From positions 35,802 to 99,801 of the forward strand of contig PBSR01000272.1 of assembly GCA_002726335.1 (NCBI GenBank): 64,000 nt of DNA, in the 5' to 3' direction. Made by a program: the position numbers and the translations under genes. The notes below the pieces were generated by a model that was not told the origin of the DNA, searched no databases, and saw only the letters and a list, made by a program, of their open reading frames with translations. This document shows positions 45,823 through 55,513 of this stretch, piece by piece. Numbering within the stretch: the first letter of the stretch is position 1; each line of letters starts with the position of its first letter. This DNA is from Gemmatimonadaceae bacterium. GTDB lineage: Bacteria > Latescibacterota > UBA2968 > UBA8231.

Positions 45823-46878
45823 CTATCGTCCCGGATTCGGGGAGGCGTCCTCAGCAGGGGCGCTGCCATCGTCCGGGGTGCCGCACGATTGTCTGATGAT
45901 CAGCGAGGGTTGCAGTAGAATCTGCTGCAACTCTTCGTCCGCCACTTCAGCTTCGATCCGCGACAGGAGAATCTGTGCCGCCTGTTGACCGGTCTCTCTC
46001 TTCGGCACCGATACCGTGGTCAGGGGCAATCCCCCGATACTGGCCTGATGTGTGTCTCCATAGCCGATGACGGCGACGTCTTCCGGCACGCGCACGCCAC
46101 CCTCCTGCAGACCGTGGATGAACCCGAGAGCCACGCGGTCAGCACCCACAAAGACGGCGGAGACCGGGCTCTGCTGCTGCAGGAAGATCTCGGCAGCCCG
46201 GAGGCCTTCGGTCACCGTGACTCCTTCAGCCAGCATCGACCATTCTGTTCTGAGACCCCGCTCGAGCAGCGCCGCTTCGAATCCCTGCCGACGCAGTCGT
46301 CTCCCCGAACCGAGATCGTCCTGTTTGCCTGGCATCACCCAGCCCAGATGGCGGTGTCCCAACTCCGTCAGGTGAGTGGCAGCAACATGCCCCGCAGCGG
46401 CTTCATCTACCGCCACGTAGTCACCTTCCTCCCAGCGCCCGAAGATGATCACGAAGGGCATGCCGCTCTTCTTCAGCACTCGCAGGTGAGCGGCATCGGA
46501 GTGCACGGCAGCGATCAGACTTCCGGCCACCTGCAACTGGCGCAAGGTATCGATCTGGGTGGACTCCGTGTCCACCAGGCTGTGGGATTGGCTGACGATC
46601 AACATGTGACCCCGCTGCTGCACAGCGGTCTGTACTGCTTCGATGAAGTCGACGTAGAACAGATTGGCCAGATCCTGGACGATGAGACCGATCACCGGAC
46701 TGCGCCGATGTACCAGTCCCCGTGCAAGAAGGTTGGGCATATAGCCCAGTTCATCGGCGGCCTGCATCACCTTCTGCCGCGTCTTCTCCGCCACCGTGTG
46801 CGTACCACTGAAGGCTCGGGAGACGGTGATGGAGGAGACGCCCGCTTTCACGGCAACATCTCTTATCGTGATGGACAT
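45823..46878 (-). CDS. LacI-family transcriptional regulator
   Basis: 351 residues from ATG 46878. The N-terminal helix-turn-helix (ITIRDVAVKAGVSSITVSRAF) and hinge (LGYMPNLLARGL) are typical of LacI/GalR, followed by a periplasmic-binding-protein-like ligand domain (VIGLIVQDLANLFYVDF; AVFVGADRVALG; VAVIGYGDT). It usually represses sugar genes until a sugar or sugar acid binds. It is divergent from uxuA, with a candidate operator between them, so it probably controls uxuA and itself in response to a uronate or mannonate-like signal. Confidence 0.9.
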   Translation of the reverse strand: MSITIRDVAVKAGVSSITVSRAFSGTHTVAEKTRQKVMQAADELGYMPNLLARGLVHRRSPVIGLIVQDLANLFYVDFIEAVQTAVQQRGHMLIVSQSHSLVDTESTQIDTLRQLQVAGSLIAAVHSDAAHLRVLKKSGMPFVIIFGRWEEGDYVAVDEAAAGHVAATHLTELGHRHLGWVMPGKQDDLGSGRRLRRQGFEAALLERGLRTEWSMLAEGVTVTEGLRAAEIFLQQQSPVSAVFVGADRVALGFIHGLQEGGVRVPEDVAVIGYGDTHQASIGGLPLTTVSVPKRETGQQAAQILLSRIEAEVADEELQQILLQPSLIIRQSCGTPDDGSAPAEDASPNPGR

Positions 46879-46918
46879 GCTTGTTCTTTGTGGTGGGGAC
46901 ACTGAATGGTGGGGTTCA

Positions 46919-46932
46919 TGATTGCGCTATCA
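46919..46932. promoter_or_regulatory. candidate LacI-family operator
   Basis: TGATTGCGCTATCA: arms TGAT/ATCA around a central GCGC, 12 of 14 positions palindromic, with the central CG typical of LacI/GalR sites. It lies 41 bases from the regulator ATG and 153 bases from the uxuA ATG in the 206-base divergent gap. No second equally good copy was seen. Confidence 0.45.
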
Positions 46933-47084
46933 TAGATAACCGCGAGATCATCGCCGGGTCAATCCGGCCAGGCTTGGGTCGAGGCCTGATCGCACGCCCG
47001 CAGCAGGGCGGTTTGTCGTATACTGAACGGTTCGTCGCAGTCACCAACAACCTGGCCAAACCACCTCCATGGAGGGTGTGTGTC

Positions 47085-48032
47085 ATGCGGATCGGACTGG
47101 TACTACAACCCTTCTCTGAGCAGTCACTGCAACTGGCGGCGCAGTTGGGCGCTACCGATGTCGTCGCCGGCATGCCAACCGGTGACTTCGAGAGTCTCAT
47201 CCGCCTGAAGAGCCGGGTCGAGGATGCCGGCCTGTCGCTGTCGGTGATCGAGGGGTTGATGGCGATCGACGAAGTGGTCCTCGGCGTCGACGGCAGGGAC
47301 GAGTGCATCAAGACCTTCCAGCAAGGTCTGCGCCAGATGGGGGCGGCGGGCATCCCGACGCTCTGCTACAACTTCATGGTCTGGCGACCCGGTGTGGGTG
47401 TGGTGCGCACCTCGTACACGACGCGTGAGCGGGGCGGGTCCTGGGTCAGCAGTTTCGACGCCGATCTGCTAGCCCAGGCGCCCGAGATCCCGGGGGCCAG
47501 CATCGAGGCGGAACAGGTCTGGGACAATCTCGAATACTTCCTCAAGGCGGTGATCCCCGTGGCCGAGGATGCCGGCGTCAAACTGGCCATGCATCCCGAT
47601 GACCCGCCCATGTCGTTGCGCGGCCAGGCGCGAATCATGAGTACGCCCGACAACTTCGACCGCCTCGTCAACCTGGTGAAGTCCCCCAGCAACGGCCTCA
47701 CGTTCTGCCAGGGCTGCTTTGCCGAAATGGGGGCCGACATCCCGGCTGCGATCCGCCGTTTTGCCGACAACATCCACTTCGTCCACTTCCGCGACGTTCA
47801 GGGGCAGGTACCGAAGTTCAGCGAAAGCTGGCATGACAACGGCAAGACCAACATGCTGTCAGCCATGAAGACCTACGCCGAGATCGGCTTTGCCGGTGTC
47901 ATGCGCCCCGATCATGCCCCCTTCATGTACGGCGCCGGCGATGAGGGTGAGCCCACGGGGTACGAACTGACGGGCAAGATTTTCGCTGTCGGCTACATGC
48001 AGGGCCTGCGCGAGGCGGCGCTGGCGGGCTGA
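47085..48032 (+). CDS. uxuA: mannonate dehydratase (UxuA family, short form)
   Basis: 315 residues from ATG 47085, with GGAGG upstream. A TIM-barrel enzyme that dehydrates D-mannonate to 2-keto-3-deoxygluconate in glucuronate breakdown. Metal-site segments are present: AMHPDDPP, FCQGCFAEMGADIP, HFVHFRDVQG and MRPDHAP. It is shorter than E. coli UxuA (394) or the Bacillus enzyme (about 360), but nothing essential is obviously lost. No uxaC or uxuB is nearby. Divergent LacI-type regulator upstream. Confidence 0.88.
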   Translation: MRIGLVLQPFSEQSLQLAAQLGATDVVAGMPTGDFESLIRLKSRVEDAGLSLSVIEGLMAIDEVVLGVDGRDECIKTFQQGLRQMGAAGIPTLCYNFMVWRPGVGVVRTSYTTRERGGSWVSSFDADLLAQAPEIPGASIEAEQVWDNLEYFLKAVIPVAEDAGVKLAMHPDDPPMSLRGQARIMSTPDNFDRLVNLVKSPSNGLTFCQGCFAEMGADIPAAIRRFADNIHFVHFRDVQGQVPKFSESWHDNGKTNMLSAMKTYAEIGFAGVMRPDHAPFMYGAGDEGEPTGYELTGKIFAVGYMQGLREAALAG

Positions 48033-48043
48033 CGGGAGTTCGT

Positions 48044-50212
48044 CTAGCCGAGAGCGAAGACCACGTTTCCCAGTTTGCCCGTGAGGTAGTCGATGACGAG
48101 CCACAGTCCATTGCACAGCGCCTCACCGACGATGAGACCCAGGAAGAAATTCTGACTCTGATGGTAGGTTGCCGCGCCACCGAAGCGCAGCATCATCCGT
48201 TTGGCCAGCCAGGCGAGAAACACGTTGAACCAGACCCGCTCCATCATGAAGTTGCCGCCGATGGGAAGTCCTATCGGGTGCAGGGGCCACCAGTAGAACC
48301 GGTGCCGCACCCACATCAGCAGACCCATGGCCCCGCCGCCACCGAGCAGGAACCCGATTCCCGGCCAGTAGACACCCGTCGGCTTCTCGAGATTGCGCAC
48401 CGCCTGATCGTAGACGACGGCAGGACTGCCACGGAAGAACCAGTCCACGACGTTGATACCTCCCTGGGCGTAGGCCAGGTGGAACACCGTCCAGCAGGAC
48501 CCGATGGCACCGATGAAGATGGCCAGTACGATCCCCCAGAACACGGCTCGTCGACTGCGCAGATCCAGCCCCTCGATCAGCTTCAGACCGTTGGCGCACA
48601 TGGCCATGATGAACACCCGGATATCCGCTGACCAGATGTAGGCCAGCGACAGATCGAGCACACCGGAACTGCCCACCAGCTGTGAGCCCAGACCCATCAT
48701 CGTCAGATCCGGAGCCGTCATCGGCGCGCGGACCGCGGCCAGGCCCGCCTCGCAGACGATGCGTGTGATGCCGACGAAGATCAGCAGGGCGACGACGACG
48801 AAGAGCAACGCCACCCAGGCCCTGGTCCCCATCAACCACAGCCACACGGTCATGACCAGCAGGCCGCCGACGAAGCCGATGACGGCGCTGCGGTAGGACA
48901 TGGTCTCGTCGCTGTCGTCGATGCCGGACTCTCTCCCCAGCGCCTTGTCGACGACGGCACTCAGGTGTTCGCGTCCCACCCACAGCCCGACGAACACCAT
49001 GGCCAGCAGGGCGCCAACGCCCTGGTAGGCCAGGAAGGGCAGATCGCTGACGCCGTAAGTGATGCGCTGGGTCGAGGACATGCCGGTGAGCAGCAACAGG
49101 TTGCGTTCGACTTTCGCCAGCAGGTAGAACACCCAGATCCCGGCGGCCACCTGGGTGTTGATGAAATAGGAGAAACCGATGAGGGCGAAATTGACGAAGC
49201 CTCGAACCATCGGGAAGGGCAAGGCCCAGTTCAGGCCGATGTAGGGGAAAGCGACGTCATAGCGGGACAGAGCCCTCAGACTGCCGACGAGCAACGGTAC
49301 CGCCGCACCCATCCACATGACGCGATCGCGGAACAGACGGTTCGTCAGCCGGTCTTCCTGCTCACCGTCGATCATCGCCCGACCCACCTGGGTCAACGGG
49401 TAGGGCAGGCGCTCACGCTCCATCCACTGTCGACGCAGAATGACAGCGGTGCACACCATGCAGGTGTAGAGCGCCAGCAGAAACAGGCCCCACCACAAGA
49501 GCGGCTCGATCCAGGCGTCATATGGAATCGAACCGCCCGTGGACTCGATGCCTTCATAGAACGAACGATTCTCGTCGCCGTCGTCGACCATGATGTTGTG
49601 GTCCGGCAGGTGTGGGAAGAGCTTCTCCTCCCACTTGTTCTCCGGCGAGGCGTAGTAGAACAGCGCCGTCAGAATCGGCATCAGCTGATAGCTCAGACCC
49701 ATCGTACACAGGGCGCTGACGATGAGCAGCATGACATAGACGAGAGCCAGTTCGGACCGGTTGAGTGCCAGGCTGGAACCGCGCACTGTCAGCGCCAGGT
49801 TCAACAGAGCCGAAGCCACGAGAAAGGCGTTGAAGACGACCCCCGGAGAATGGGGATCGAGGCCGACAAGAGGTCTGTACCAGAGCAGAAAGCCACCGAC
49901 GGAAAGAGCTGCCAGGAGAGCCGCAATGAGGGTGTGCCGCGAGGCGAGCTTGAAGACCACGTTGAGCCCGCCGATGAGGACCAGGAACAGGAAGATCGCC
50001 CCCGGCGTGTTGAAGTCGAAGGCCATGAACGAGGCGTGCATGACCATGCTGGCGTACGGGGCACCGATGGCGAGAAAGAAACTGAGAAAGGCGCCGGTCC
50101 AGAAGCCCCGCCAGGAGAGCCCGGACCGGCCGCCCGTCGGCAGCGTCGACCGGACGGGAGCCGAGCGCCTGTGGAGGAAATCCGCGTACTGCGATGGGAC
50201 CACGCGTCTCAT
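48044..50212 (-). CDS. large polytopic membrane protein (DUF6785/6784-like)
   Basis: 722 residues from ATG 50212. About 14 hydrophobic segments, with conserved-looking loops ERERLPYPLTQVGRAMI, RIVCEAGLAAVRAPMTAPDL and an aromatic C-terminal part (YWWPLHPIGLPIGGNFMMERVWFN). I recall this pattern from proteins called DUF6785/DUF6784 in planctomycete-like genomes, but that match is from memory. The PYPLTQVG loop resembles oligopeptide-transporter-like proteins. It is last in an operon with an FG-GAP/ASPIC protein and a TPR lipoprotein. Substrate unknown. Confidence 0.6.
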   Translation of the reverse strand: MRRVVPSQYADFLHRRSAPVRSTLPTGGRSGLSWRGFWTGAFLSFFLAIGAPYASMVMHASFMAFDFNTPGAIFLFLVLIGGLNVVFKLASRHTLIAALLAALSVGGFLLWYRPLVGLDPHSPGVVFNAFLVASALLNLALTVRGSSLALNRSELALVYVMLLIVSALCTMGLSYQLMPILTALFYYASPENKWEEKLFPHLPDHNIMVDDGDENRSFYEGIESTGGSIPYDAWIEPLLWWGLFLLALYTCMVCTAVILRRQWMERERLPYPLTQVGRAMIDGEQEDRLTNRLFRDRVMWMGAAVPLLVGSLRALSRYDVAFPYIGLNWALPFPMVRGFVNFALIGFSYFINTQVAAGIWVFYLLAKVERNLLLLTGMSSTQRITYGVSDLPFLAYQGVGALLAMVFVGLWVGREHLSAVVDKALGRESGIDDSDETMSYRSAVIGFVGGLLVMTVWLWLMGTRAWVALLFVVVALLIFVGITRIVCEAGLAAVRAPMTAPDLTMMGLGSQLVGSSGVLDLSLAYIWSADIRVFIMAMCANGLKLIEGLDLRSRRAVFWGIVLAIFIGAIGSCWTVFHLAYAQGGINVVDWFFRGSPAVVYDQAVRNLEKPTGVYWPGIGFLLGGGGAMGLLMWVRHRFYWWPLHPIGLPIGGNFMMERVWFNVFLAWLAKRMMLRFGGAATYHQSQNFFLGLIVGEALCNGLWLVIDYLTGKLGNVVFALG

Positions 50213-50231
50213 GAGCGTGGTGGGCGTCTGC

Positions 50232-51656
50232 TCAGTTCCCGGCTTCGAGGTTGGCGACCTTGCGCAGCTGGTTCTTCGCGTCGTCGACCCTACCCAGTTT
50301 GAGATAGGACACGGCCAGCTTGCGGCGTACATCGCCATCTTCCGGACGTGCCGCCACGACGCTTTCCAGTGCCGTGGCAGCCCCGGCAAAGTCGCCACGC
50401 CGGGCCCGCAACAGTCCCAGGTTGTAGTGGATGTCAGGGTTGGCTTCGTCGAGGATCAAGGCACGTGAGAGGGTTTCTTCCGCCTCCTCAAAGCGCTGGG
50501 CCCGCGCCAGGGCGACTCCGAGATTGTAGGCCGCCATCGGATATTGGGGATCCACGGCGAGCCCCCCCTGATAGGCACCGATGGCGGCATCGACGTCCCC
50601 TGTGCGCAGGTAGTAGTTGCCCAGGTTGTTGCGGTAACGAACGCTGTCGGGGGCGAGATGGACAGCGAGGCGGTAGGCTTCGGCCGCTTCGGCGTAGCGG
50701 CTCTGGCGGGCGTACAGCAACCCCAGCATGGCACGTGCTTCGTGGTCGCCGGGATCGTTGCCGAGGATGCGCAGATTCTTGCGGATCTCACTGTCGACCT
50801 CGTCCAGGGCCCTGAACTTCTCCAGGACGGGGACGGCTTCGTCAGCACGACCGAGCCGGCGCAGAGCGTTGGCCAGGACGAAGCGCGGGTCCTTGGCGGT
50901 TGTGTTCAGGTCGATGCTGCGGCGAGCAGTGGTGACGGCTCCCTCGAAGTCGCCGGCTTTCAGTTTTGCCTGCGCCAGGTCGGCGTGAGCCACCGCATCG
51001 ACACTGTCGAGGGCCACCGCCTGTTCCAGCGCGACAACGGCCTCGTCATAGCGCAACTGTTTATGGCGCATGCGCCCCAGCAGTCGGTGGAAACGCGCTT
51101 CTCGCGGAGCCAGTCGCCGACCGTTCTGCAGCAGCTCCTCGACACGCTCATACTCCCCGCGAATGAAATAGATGTAGCCAAGATCGTAGTAGGTGGACAC
51201 GTGCCGGGGGTCGAGTCGCAACACGGCGTCATGCTCGGCGATGGCCTGGGCGTAGTTCAGCTGTCTGACGTAGAGCGCCGCCAGGTTGTGACGCGCCGAG
51301 ACGTGAGTGGAATCGAGTGTGAGGACCTTCTGATAGGCGGTGATGGCTTCGGCGATGTTGAGTTGGCGGGCCAGCGCGTTACCGAGGTTGTAGTTTGCCT
51401 CCACGTACGATGGCGACTCGTCGATGGCTCGCCGGTAGGCGGCCACTGCTTCCGTGTCGCGTCCCTGGGCGGCCAGCTCGACACCGACGCGGAAGGCTTC
51501 GGCCGCGGCGATGACGTCACCGGAGACTGTCGGTGTCGGCACGGGCGCCGTCGTCGTCGTGGCCTCTGGTGCCGGCGCTGGTGCCGGCCCGTCGTCTGCG
51601 GGAGGTCCGGCGCAGCCCAGCAGGGCGACGCAGATGGCACCGTTCAGTATTCGCAT
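50232..51656 (-). CDS. TPR lipoprotein
   Basis: 474 residues from ATG 51656, with GGAGG upstream. A short signal ends LLGCAGPP with lipobox Cys15; a Pro/Ala/Thr-rich linker (PAPAPEATTTTAPVPTP) follows, then about eleven regular TPRs (ATEAVAAYRRAI-type units such as NIAEAITAYQKVLTLD, RYAEAAEAYRLAVHLAP, FEEAEETLSRALIL). A surface- or periplasm-anchored scaffold. It is four bases downstream of the ASPIC gene and 19 bases upstream of the membrane protein gene. Confidence 0.82.
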   Translation of the reverse strand: MRILNGAICVALLGCAGPPADDGPAPAPAPEATTTTAPVPTPTVSGDVIAAAEAFRVGVELAAQGRDTEAVAAYRRAIDESPSYVEANYNLGNALARQLNIAEAITAYQKVLTLDSTHVSARHNLAALYVRQLNYAQAIAEHDAVLRLDPRHVSTYYDLGYIYFIRGEYERVEELLQNGRRLAPREARFHRLLGRMRHKQLRYDEAVVALEQAVALDSVDAVAHADLAQAKLKAGDFEGAVTTARRSIDLNTTAKDPRFVLANALRRLGRADEAVPVLEKFRALDEVDSEIRKNLRILGNDPGDHEARAMLGLLYARQSRYAEAAEAYRLAVHLAPDSVRYRNNLGNYYLRTGDVDAAIGAYQGGLAVDPQYPMAAYNLGVALARAQRFEEAEETLSRALILDEANPDIHYNLGLLRARRGDFAGAATALESVVAARPEDGDVRRKLAVSYLKLGRVDDAKNQLRKVANLEAGN

Positions 51657-51660
51657 CACT

Positions 51661-53349
51661 TCAGCCCCCCTCCTCGCGAATGACATGCAGTCGATCGGCG
51701 GCCACGTCTGTCAGCTTCTGCACAACACCGCTGGGCCAGGCGACACGAATGCTGTCGACGAGCGTCGTGGCACCCAGACCGAAGTGCAGCCGCAGGTCGC
51801 TCTGGGACAGATAGCTGCCGCCGGTTGCCACCTCGGCAGCAGCCTGTTGTGGGCCCGCCCTCAGCGTCACCCGCGCCCCGACGGCAGAGCGGTTGCTGGC
51901 AGTGCCTTCAAGTTGCAGCCGCAGCCAGTGACCGGCGCTGGCGGTATCGTTGCGCAGCAGCTGTGGTCGGTCCGACACATTGGCCACCAGGATGTCGATG
52001 TCGCCATCGTCGTCATAGTCGCCGAAGGCGGCCCCACGGCTGACCTGCCGAGTGTCCAGGGCGTCTCCTTTGAGGGGCACGAACTCCTCATACCGGCCGC
52101 TGCCGTCATTGAGAAACAACTGGTTGCGCTGCGCAAACGTGGTGTTCTCGTAGATCTCGACATCACTCTCGAGATGACCGCTGGCGATGAAGGCGTCGCG
52201 GTCACCGTCGTTGTCAACGTCGAACAGCTGTGTGCCCCAGCTGAGGAAGGGGATACTGCTTTTGCCGAAGCCGGCATTGAAGGTTTCGTCCAGGAACGCT
52301 GCCCCCCCGATGTTGCGGTACAGAGTGTTCGTCTCCCACTGAAAATTGGTGACCAGAAGATCGGGAAGCAGGTCGCCATCGTAGTCGGCCAGATGGACGC
52401 CCATACCCGCCTCGACATCGCCGTCCTCGTTGTAGGCAGCACCGGCGAGCAGTCCGGTTTCAGTGAAGTGTCCACTGCCGTCGTTGAGGTAGAGGAAGTT
52501 GAGCGTCTTGTCGTTGGCCAGGTACAGATCGGTGTCGCCATCGAGATCGAGGTCGCCGAAGATGACACCCAGCTCCTTGCCGGCTGTGCTCAGCAGTCCG
52601 CGCTCCTCTGTCTCGTCGCGGAAGGTACCGTCTCCCTGATTGCGGAACAGATGGTCCCGCACCCCGTCAAACGACTCCGGCCCACAGTACAGCTGCAGAC
52701 CACTGCCTCCCTCAGCACACAGTCTGTGGTTGCTGTAGGAAAAGTCGTGGTAGTCCGCGACGTAGAGATCGACGAAACCGTCGGCGTCGACATCGGCGAA
52801 AGCACAGCTGGTGGAAAAGGCACTGCCAGCCACGGTAGCCGACGACGGACGATCGGCAAACCGACCTTTCCCCAGGTCGTTCTCGTAGTAGCGGTTGGGG
52901 CCGAAATTGGTGACGTACACGTCGACATCACCGTCGTTGTCGGCATCGGCGGCACAACTGCCCATGCCATACCCGTCGTCGTCCAGGCCGCTGTGGGCTG
53001 TGGCGTCGCCGAAGCTGCCGGCACCGTTGTTGTCATACAGGCGGTTGACGGTATCTGCGGCCGGTTCCGCCTCAGGTCCCGTAGGCGCGCCATTGAGCAG
53101 GTACACATCAAGATCGCCGTCGGCATCGTAATCGAAGAACGCCGCCCCGGGTCCGACGGTCTCGATGACGTACTTCTGGCCACCGGCTCCGTTGGTGTGG
53201 ACGAAGTCGATCCCTGATTCGACGGTGACATCGGTAAAGACGGGAGTGGCGGCGTGAACCAGCCCCTGCTGCAGTATCAACAGGGGCAGGAGCCACCAGC
53301 GAATGCCTCCCGTGGCATCGACCGACCCTCTCGCAAAGTGTAAATTCAT
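51661..53349 (-). CDS. secreted FG-GAP/VCBS-repeat protein with ASPIC/UnbV domain
   Basis: 562 residues from ATG 53349. A signal sequence (RWWLLPLLILQQGLVHA, cleavage before ATPVF) is followed by at least seven FG-GAP/VCBS units with Asp-rich calcium-binding loops (DYDADGDLDVYLLN, DADNDGDVDVYVTN, DVDADGFVDLYVAD, DLDLDGDTDLYLAN). The last about 90 residues have the ASPIC/UnbV pattern (ASNRSAVGARVTLRAG, then RVAWPSGVVQ). These form beta-propellers in secreted or surface proteins of unclear function (CRTAC1 family). Confidence 0.85.
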   Translation of the reverse strand: MNLHFARGSVDATGGIRWWLLPLLILQQGLVHAATPVFTDVTVESGIDFVHTNGAGGQKYVIETVGPGAAFFDYDADGDLDVYLLNGAPTGPEAEPAADTVNRLYDNNGAGSFGDATAHSGLDDDGYGMGSCAADADNDGDVDVYVTNFGPNRYYENDLGKGRFADRPSSATVAGSAFSTSCAFADVDADGFVDLYVADYHDFSYSNHRLCAEGGSGLQLYCGPESFDGVRDHLFRNQGDGTFRDETEERGLLSTAGKELGVIFGDLDLDGDTDLYLANDKTLNFLYLNDGSGHFTETGLLAGAAYNEDGDVEAGMGVHLADYDGDLLPDLLVTNFQWETNTLYRNIGGAAFLDETFNAGFGKSSIPFLSWGTQLFDVDNDGDRDAFIASGHLESDVEIYENTTFAQRNQLFLNDGSGRYEEFVPLKGDALDTRQVSRGAAFGDYDDDGDIDILVANVSDRPQLLRNDTASAGHWLRLQLEGTASNRSAVGARVTLRAGPQQAAAEVATGGSYLSQSDLRLHFGLGATTLVDSIRVAWPSGVVQKLTDVAADRLHVIREEGG

Positions 53350-53401
53350 GGCGGAAAATCTACCTAGTGCCCCCCCTTCCCGAAAGTTGGCGTCAGTCAC
53401 C
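53350..53401. promoter_or_regulatory. divergent start region with seven-C run
   Basis: 52 bases between divergent FG-GAP genes. Contains a run of seven C (53370-53376). No standard promoter elements are clear; transcription may start inside the neighbouring reading frames. Confidence 0.25.
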
Positions 53402-55513
53402 GTGCGGTCTCCATCTCTCCTCAGACGTGTCCCGCTTCTCTTGGTCGCAGTCATTGGGTTCGTTGCCTGCGAACCGTCGCTGCCCGGGACCTCCGTGCGG
53501 CATTCGACCGGTTTTGAGGCTGCCTACCGTCGAGGTCTCGATCTGCTCGAGCGGTACCGTCTGCGCGAGGCCCAGCGCGAGTTCGAGCGCTGCATCCTAC
53601 TGGACGCACAGGCGGCAGAAGGCCACTGGCAACTGGGACGGGTGGAACTGGTCCAGGGCCGCATCACGCGCGGCATCAGCCGCCTGCACAGGGCCCTCGA
53701 GCTCGATCCCGGGTTGTCGGCTGCCCGCGAACTGATCCTGGAGACCTACCTGGGTCGTGGGCGTGAGGCTCTCGAAGATGGGCGGTACGACGAGGCCCGG
53801 GAACACTTCCACGGCGCTCTGGCCACGGATTCCACAGGCTATGAGGCCCTGTACCAGTCCGCGATCACCGCGATCTGGCGTGAAGACGATCGAGAGGCCG
53901 AGTCGTTCCTCGTCCGGGCCGTAGCACTCCATCCGGAGATCCTTGAACTCCGCTGGCACCTCGAGCAAACTCGCCTGCGGCTTGGCCGTCCCCATCGTGA
54001 GGAGGACGGGTTCTCCGACAACATCACCCGTGGCGAGCACCTTTCCGGTCACTTCGTGGAGATGGCAGCCCCCCTCGGCATCGACAAGATGGACGGCGGC
54101 CGCAGTTCCGCATGGGCCGACTTTGACGACGACGGTGATCTCGACCTGGCCGTCCTCGGACATCCCCAACTGGCCTACTATCGAAACGATGGTGACCGCT
54201 TTACCGATCGCACTGAAGCGGCCGGCCTGGTCCTGCCGGATGGCGGCATCGGCGTGCAGACGGCCGACTACGACAACGATGGCGATGCCGATCTCTACGT
54301 CACCCGTGATGGCTGGTTTGGTGGCGGACCGAATCATCTGTTCAGCAATCGGGGAGATGCCACCTTCGACGATGTCACGGCGGTTGCCGGTGTCGGCGAT
54401 CCCGGCTCCAGTTTCTGCGCTGCCTGGAGTGACATCGACCAGGACGGCTGGCTCGATATCTATGTTGCCAACGGCACCGGTGCTACCGGCGACTCGACGA
54501 ACGTGCTCTACCACAGTGATGGGACGGGTCGCTTCACGGACGTTGCTGCAGCGGCTGGCGTCGACAGCAGATCGCAGAGCCTGAGCGCCGCCTTCGGTGA
54601 TCTCGACGAGGATGGTGACGCCGATCTTTACGTGTGCAATTTCACCGAGCCGAACCAGCTGTTCCGCAACGACGGCGGCCTCATGTTTGTTGACGCCACG
54701 AGTGACGCCGGCGTCGGCGCCGAACAGATCGACGGCTTCATCACCTTCATGCTGGACTATGACAACGACGGTCGACTCGACATCTTCGTCGCCAACTGGA
54801 GTCAGTATGATGTCGTGCTCGCCGACCGGGTCGCCGGCCGGGCCACCAGTCCTCGTGATCGGCCAATCCTCTATCACAATGATGGCGATGGCCGCTTCAG
54901 CGACGTGACGGCGGAGGCCGGCCTGCTGCGCGCTCTGGGAACGATGAGCGGCGTGCCAGCCGACGTCGACAACGACGGCTGGGTCGATCTCTATCTCGGC
55001 AACGGGGGCCCCGCCATGGGGCGCCGCGACCCGGACACCTTCTACCTCAATGACGGCTCGGGCGGCTTCGTCGACGCCACGGAGGCAGCCGGGCTCGGAC
55101 ACGCTGGCAAGTCACACGGTGTCACCTTTGCAGACTACGACAGGGACGGCGACCTGGATCTGTACGTTCCCGTGGGAGGAGCTCAACCCGGCGATCAGTG
55201 GCACAACGCTTTCTACCGCAACGAAGGCTTCGGCAACCATTGGGTGGCCATCCATCTTGTGGGTGTTGCCAGCAACCGGGACGGCATCGGCGCCCGCATC
55301 CAGGTGACGGCGGGCGACCTGAGACAGCACGCCGAGGTGGCCTCCGGGTATAGCTTCGGCTGCTCCAACTCTTTGACTGCCGAATTCGGTCTCGCCTCGC
55401 ATTCACGGATCGACACCATCGAAGTCGTCTGGCCTGGTGGCGGCACCGATCGGTACTCCTCGTTGGAGGCTGACCGGTACTACACTCTGACCGAGGGGCA
55501 GACCATCCGATGA
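53402..55513 (+). CDS. lipoprotein with TPR and FG-GAP/ASPIC domains
   Basis: 703 residues from a GTG at 53402, chosen because it gives a short basic start and a hydrophobic run ending FVAC (lipobox). Upstream ATGs at 53303 and 53348 would overlap the divergent gene. Residues about 35-195 are TPR-like (RLREAQREFERCILLD, RYDEAREHFHGALATD), then about seven FG-GAP units (DFDDDGDLDLAVLG, DYDNDGDADLYVTR, DIDQDGWLDIYVAN) and a C-terminal ASPIC/UnbV domain (ASNRDGIGARIQVTAG, VVWPGGGTDRY). A fused form of the two protein types in the divergent operon. Confidence 0.83.
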   Translation: MRSPSLLRRVPLLLVAVIGFVACEPSLPGTSVRHSTGFEAAYRRGLDLLERYRLREAQREFERCILLDAQAAEGHWQLGRVELVQGRITRGISRLHRALELDPGLSAARELILETYLGRGREALEDGRYDEAREHFHGALATDSTGYEALYQSAITAIWREDDREAESFLVRAVALHPEILELRWHLEQTRLRLGRPHREEDGFSDNITRGEHLSGHFVEMAAPLGIDKMDGGRSSAWADFDDDGDLDLAVLGHPQLAYYRNDGDRFTDRTEAAGLVLPDGGIGVQTADYDNDGDADLYVTRDGWFGGGPNHLFSNRGDATFDDVTAVAGVGDPGSSFCAAWSDIDQDGWLDIYVANGTGATGDSTNVLYHSDGTGRFTDVAAAAGVDSRSQSLSAAFGDLDEDGDADLYVCNFTEPNQLFRNDGGLMFVDATSDAGVGAEQIDGFITFMLDYDNDGRLDIFVANWSQYDVVLADRVAGRATSPRDRPILYHNDGDGRFSDVTAEAGLLRALGTMSGVPADVDNDGWVDLYLGNGGPAMGRRDPDTFYLNDGSGGFVDATEAAGLGHAGKSHGVTFADYDRDGDLDLYVPVGGAQPGDQWHNAFYRNEGFGNHWVAIHLVGVASNRDGIGARIQVTAGDLRQHAEVASGYSFGCSNSLTAEFGLASHSRIDTIEVVWPGGGTDRYSSLEADRYYTLTEGQTIR

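Noticed and set aside
47017..47030. TATACT near 47020 as a uxuA -10 element
   Set aside because: No acceptable -35 at 16-18 bases upstream, so it was not called a promoter.
51454..53217. 587-codon plus-strand open frame
   Set aside because: Antisense to the FG-GAP gene; its valine-rich repeats mirror the Asp-rich codons of the real gene.
51661..55513. Apparent tandem DNA repeats rich in GAC/GTCG
   Set aside because: They reflect Asp-rich calcium loops of FG-GAP repeats at protein level; the DNA copies are too divergent to be a repeat array.
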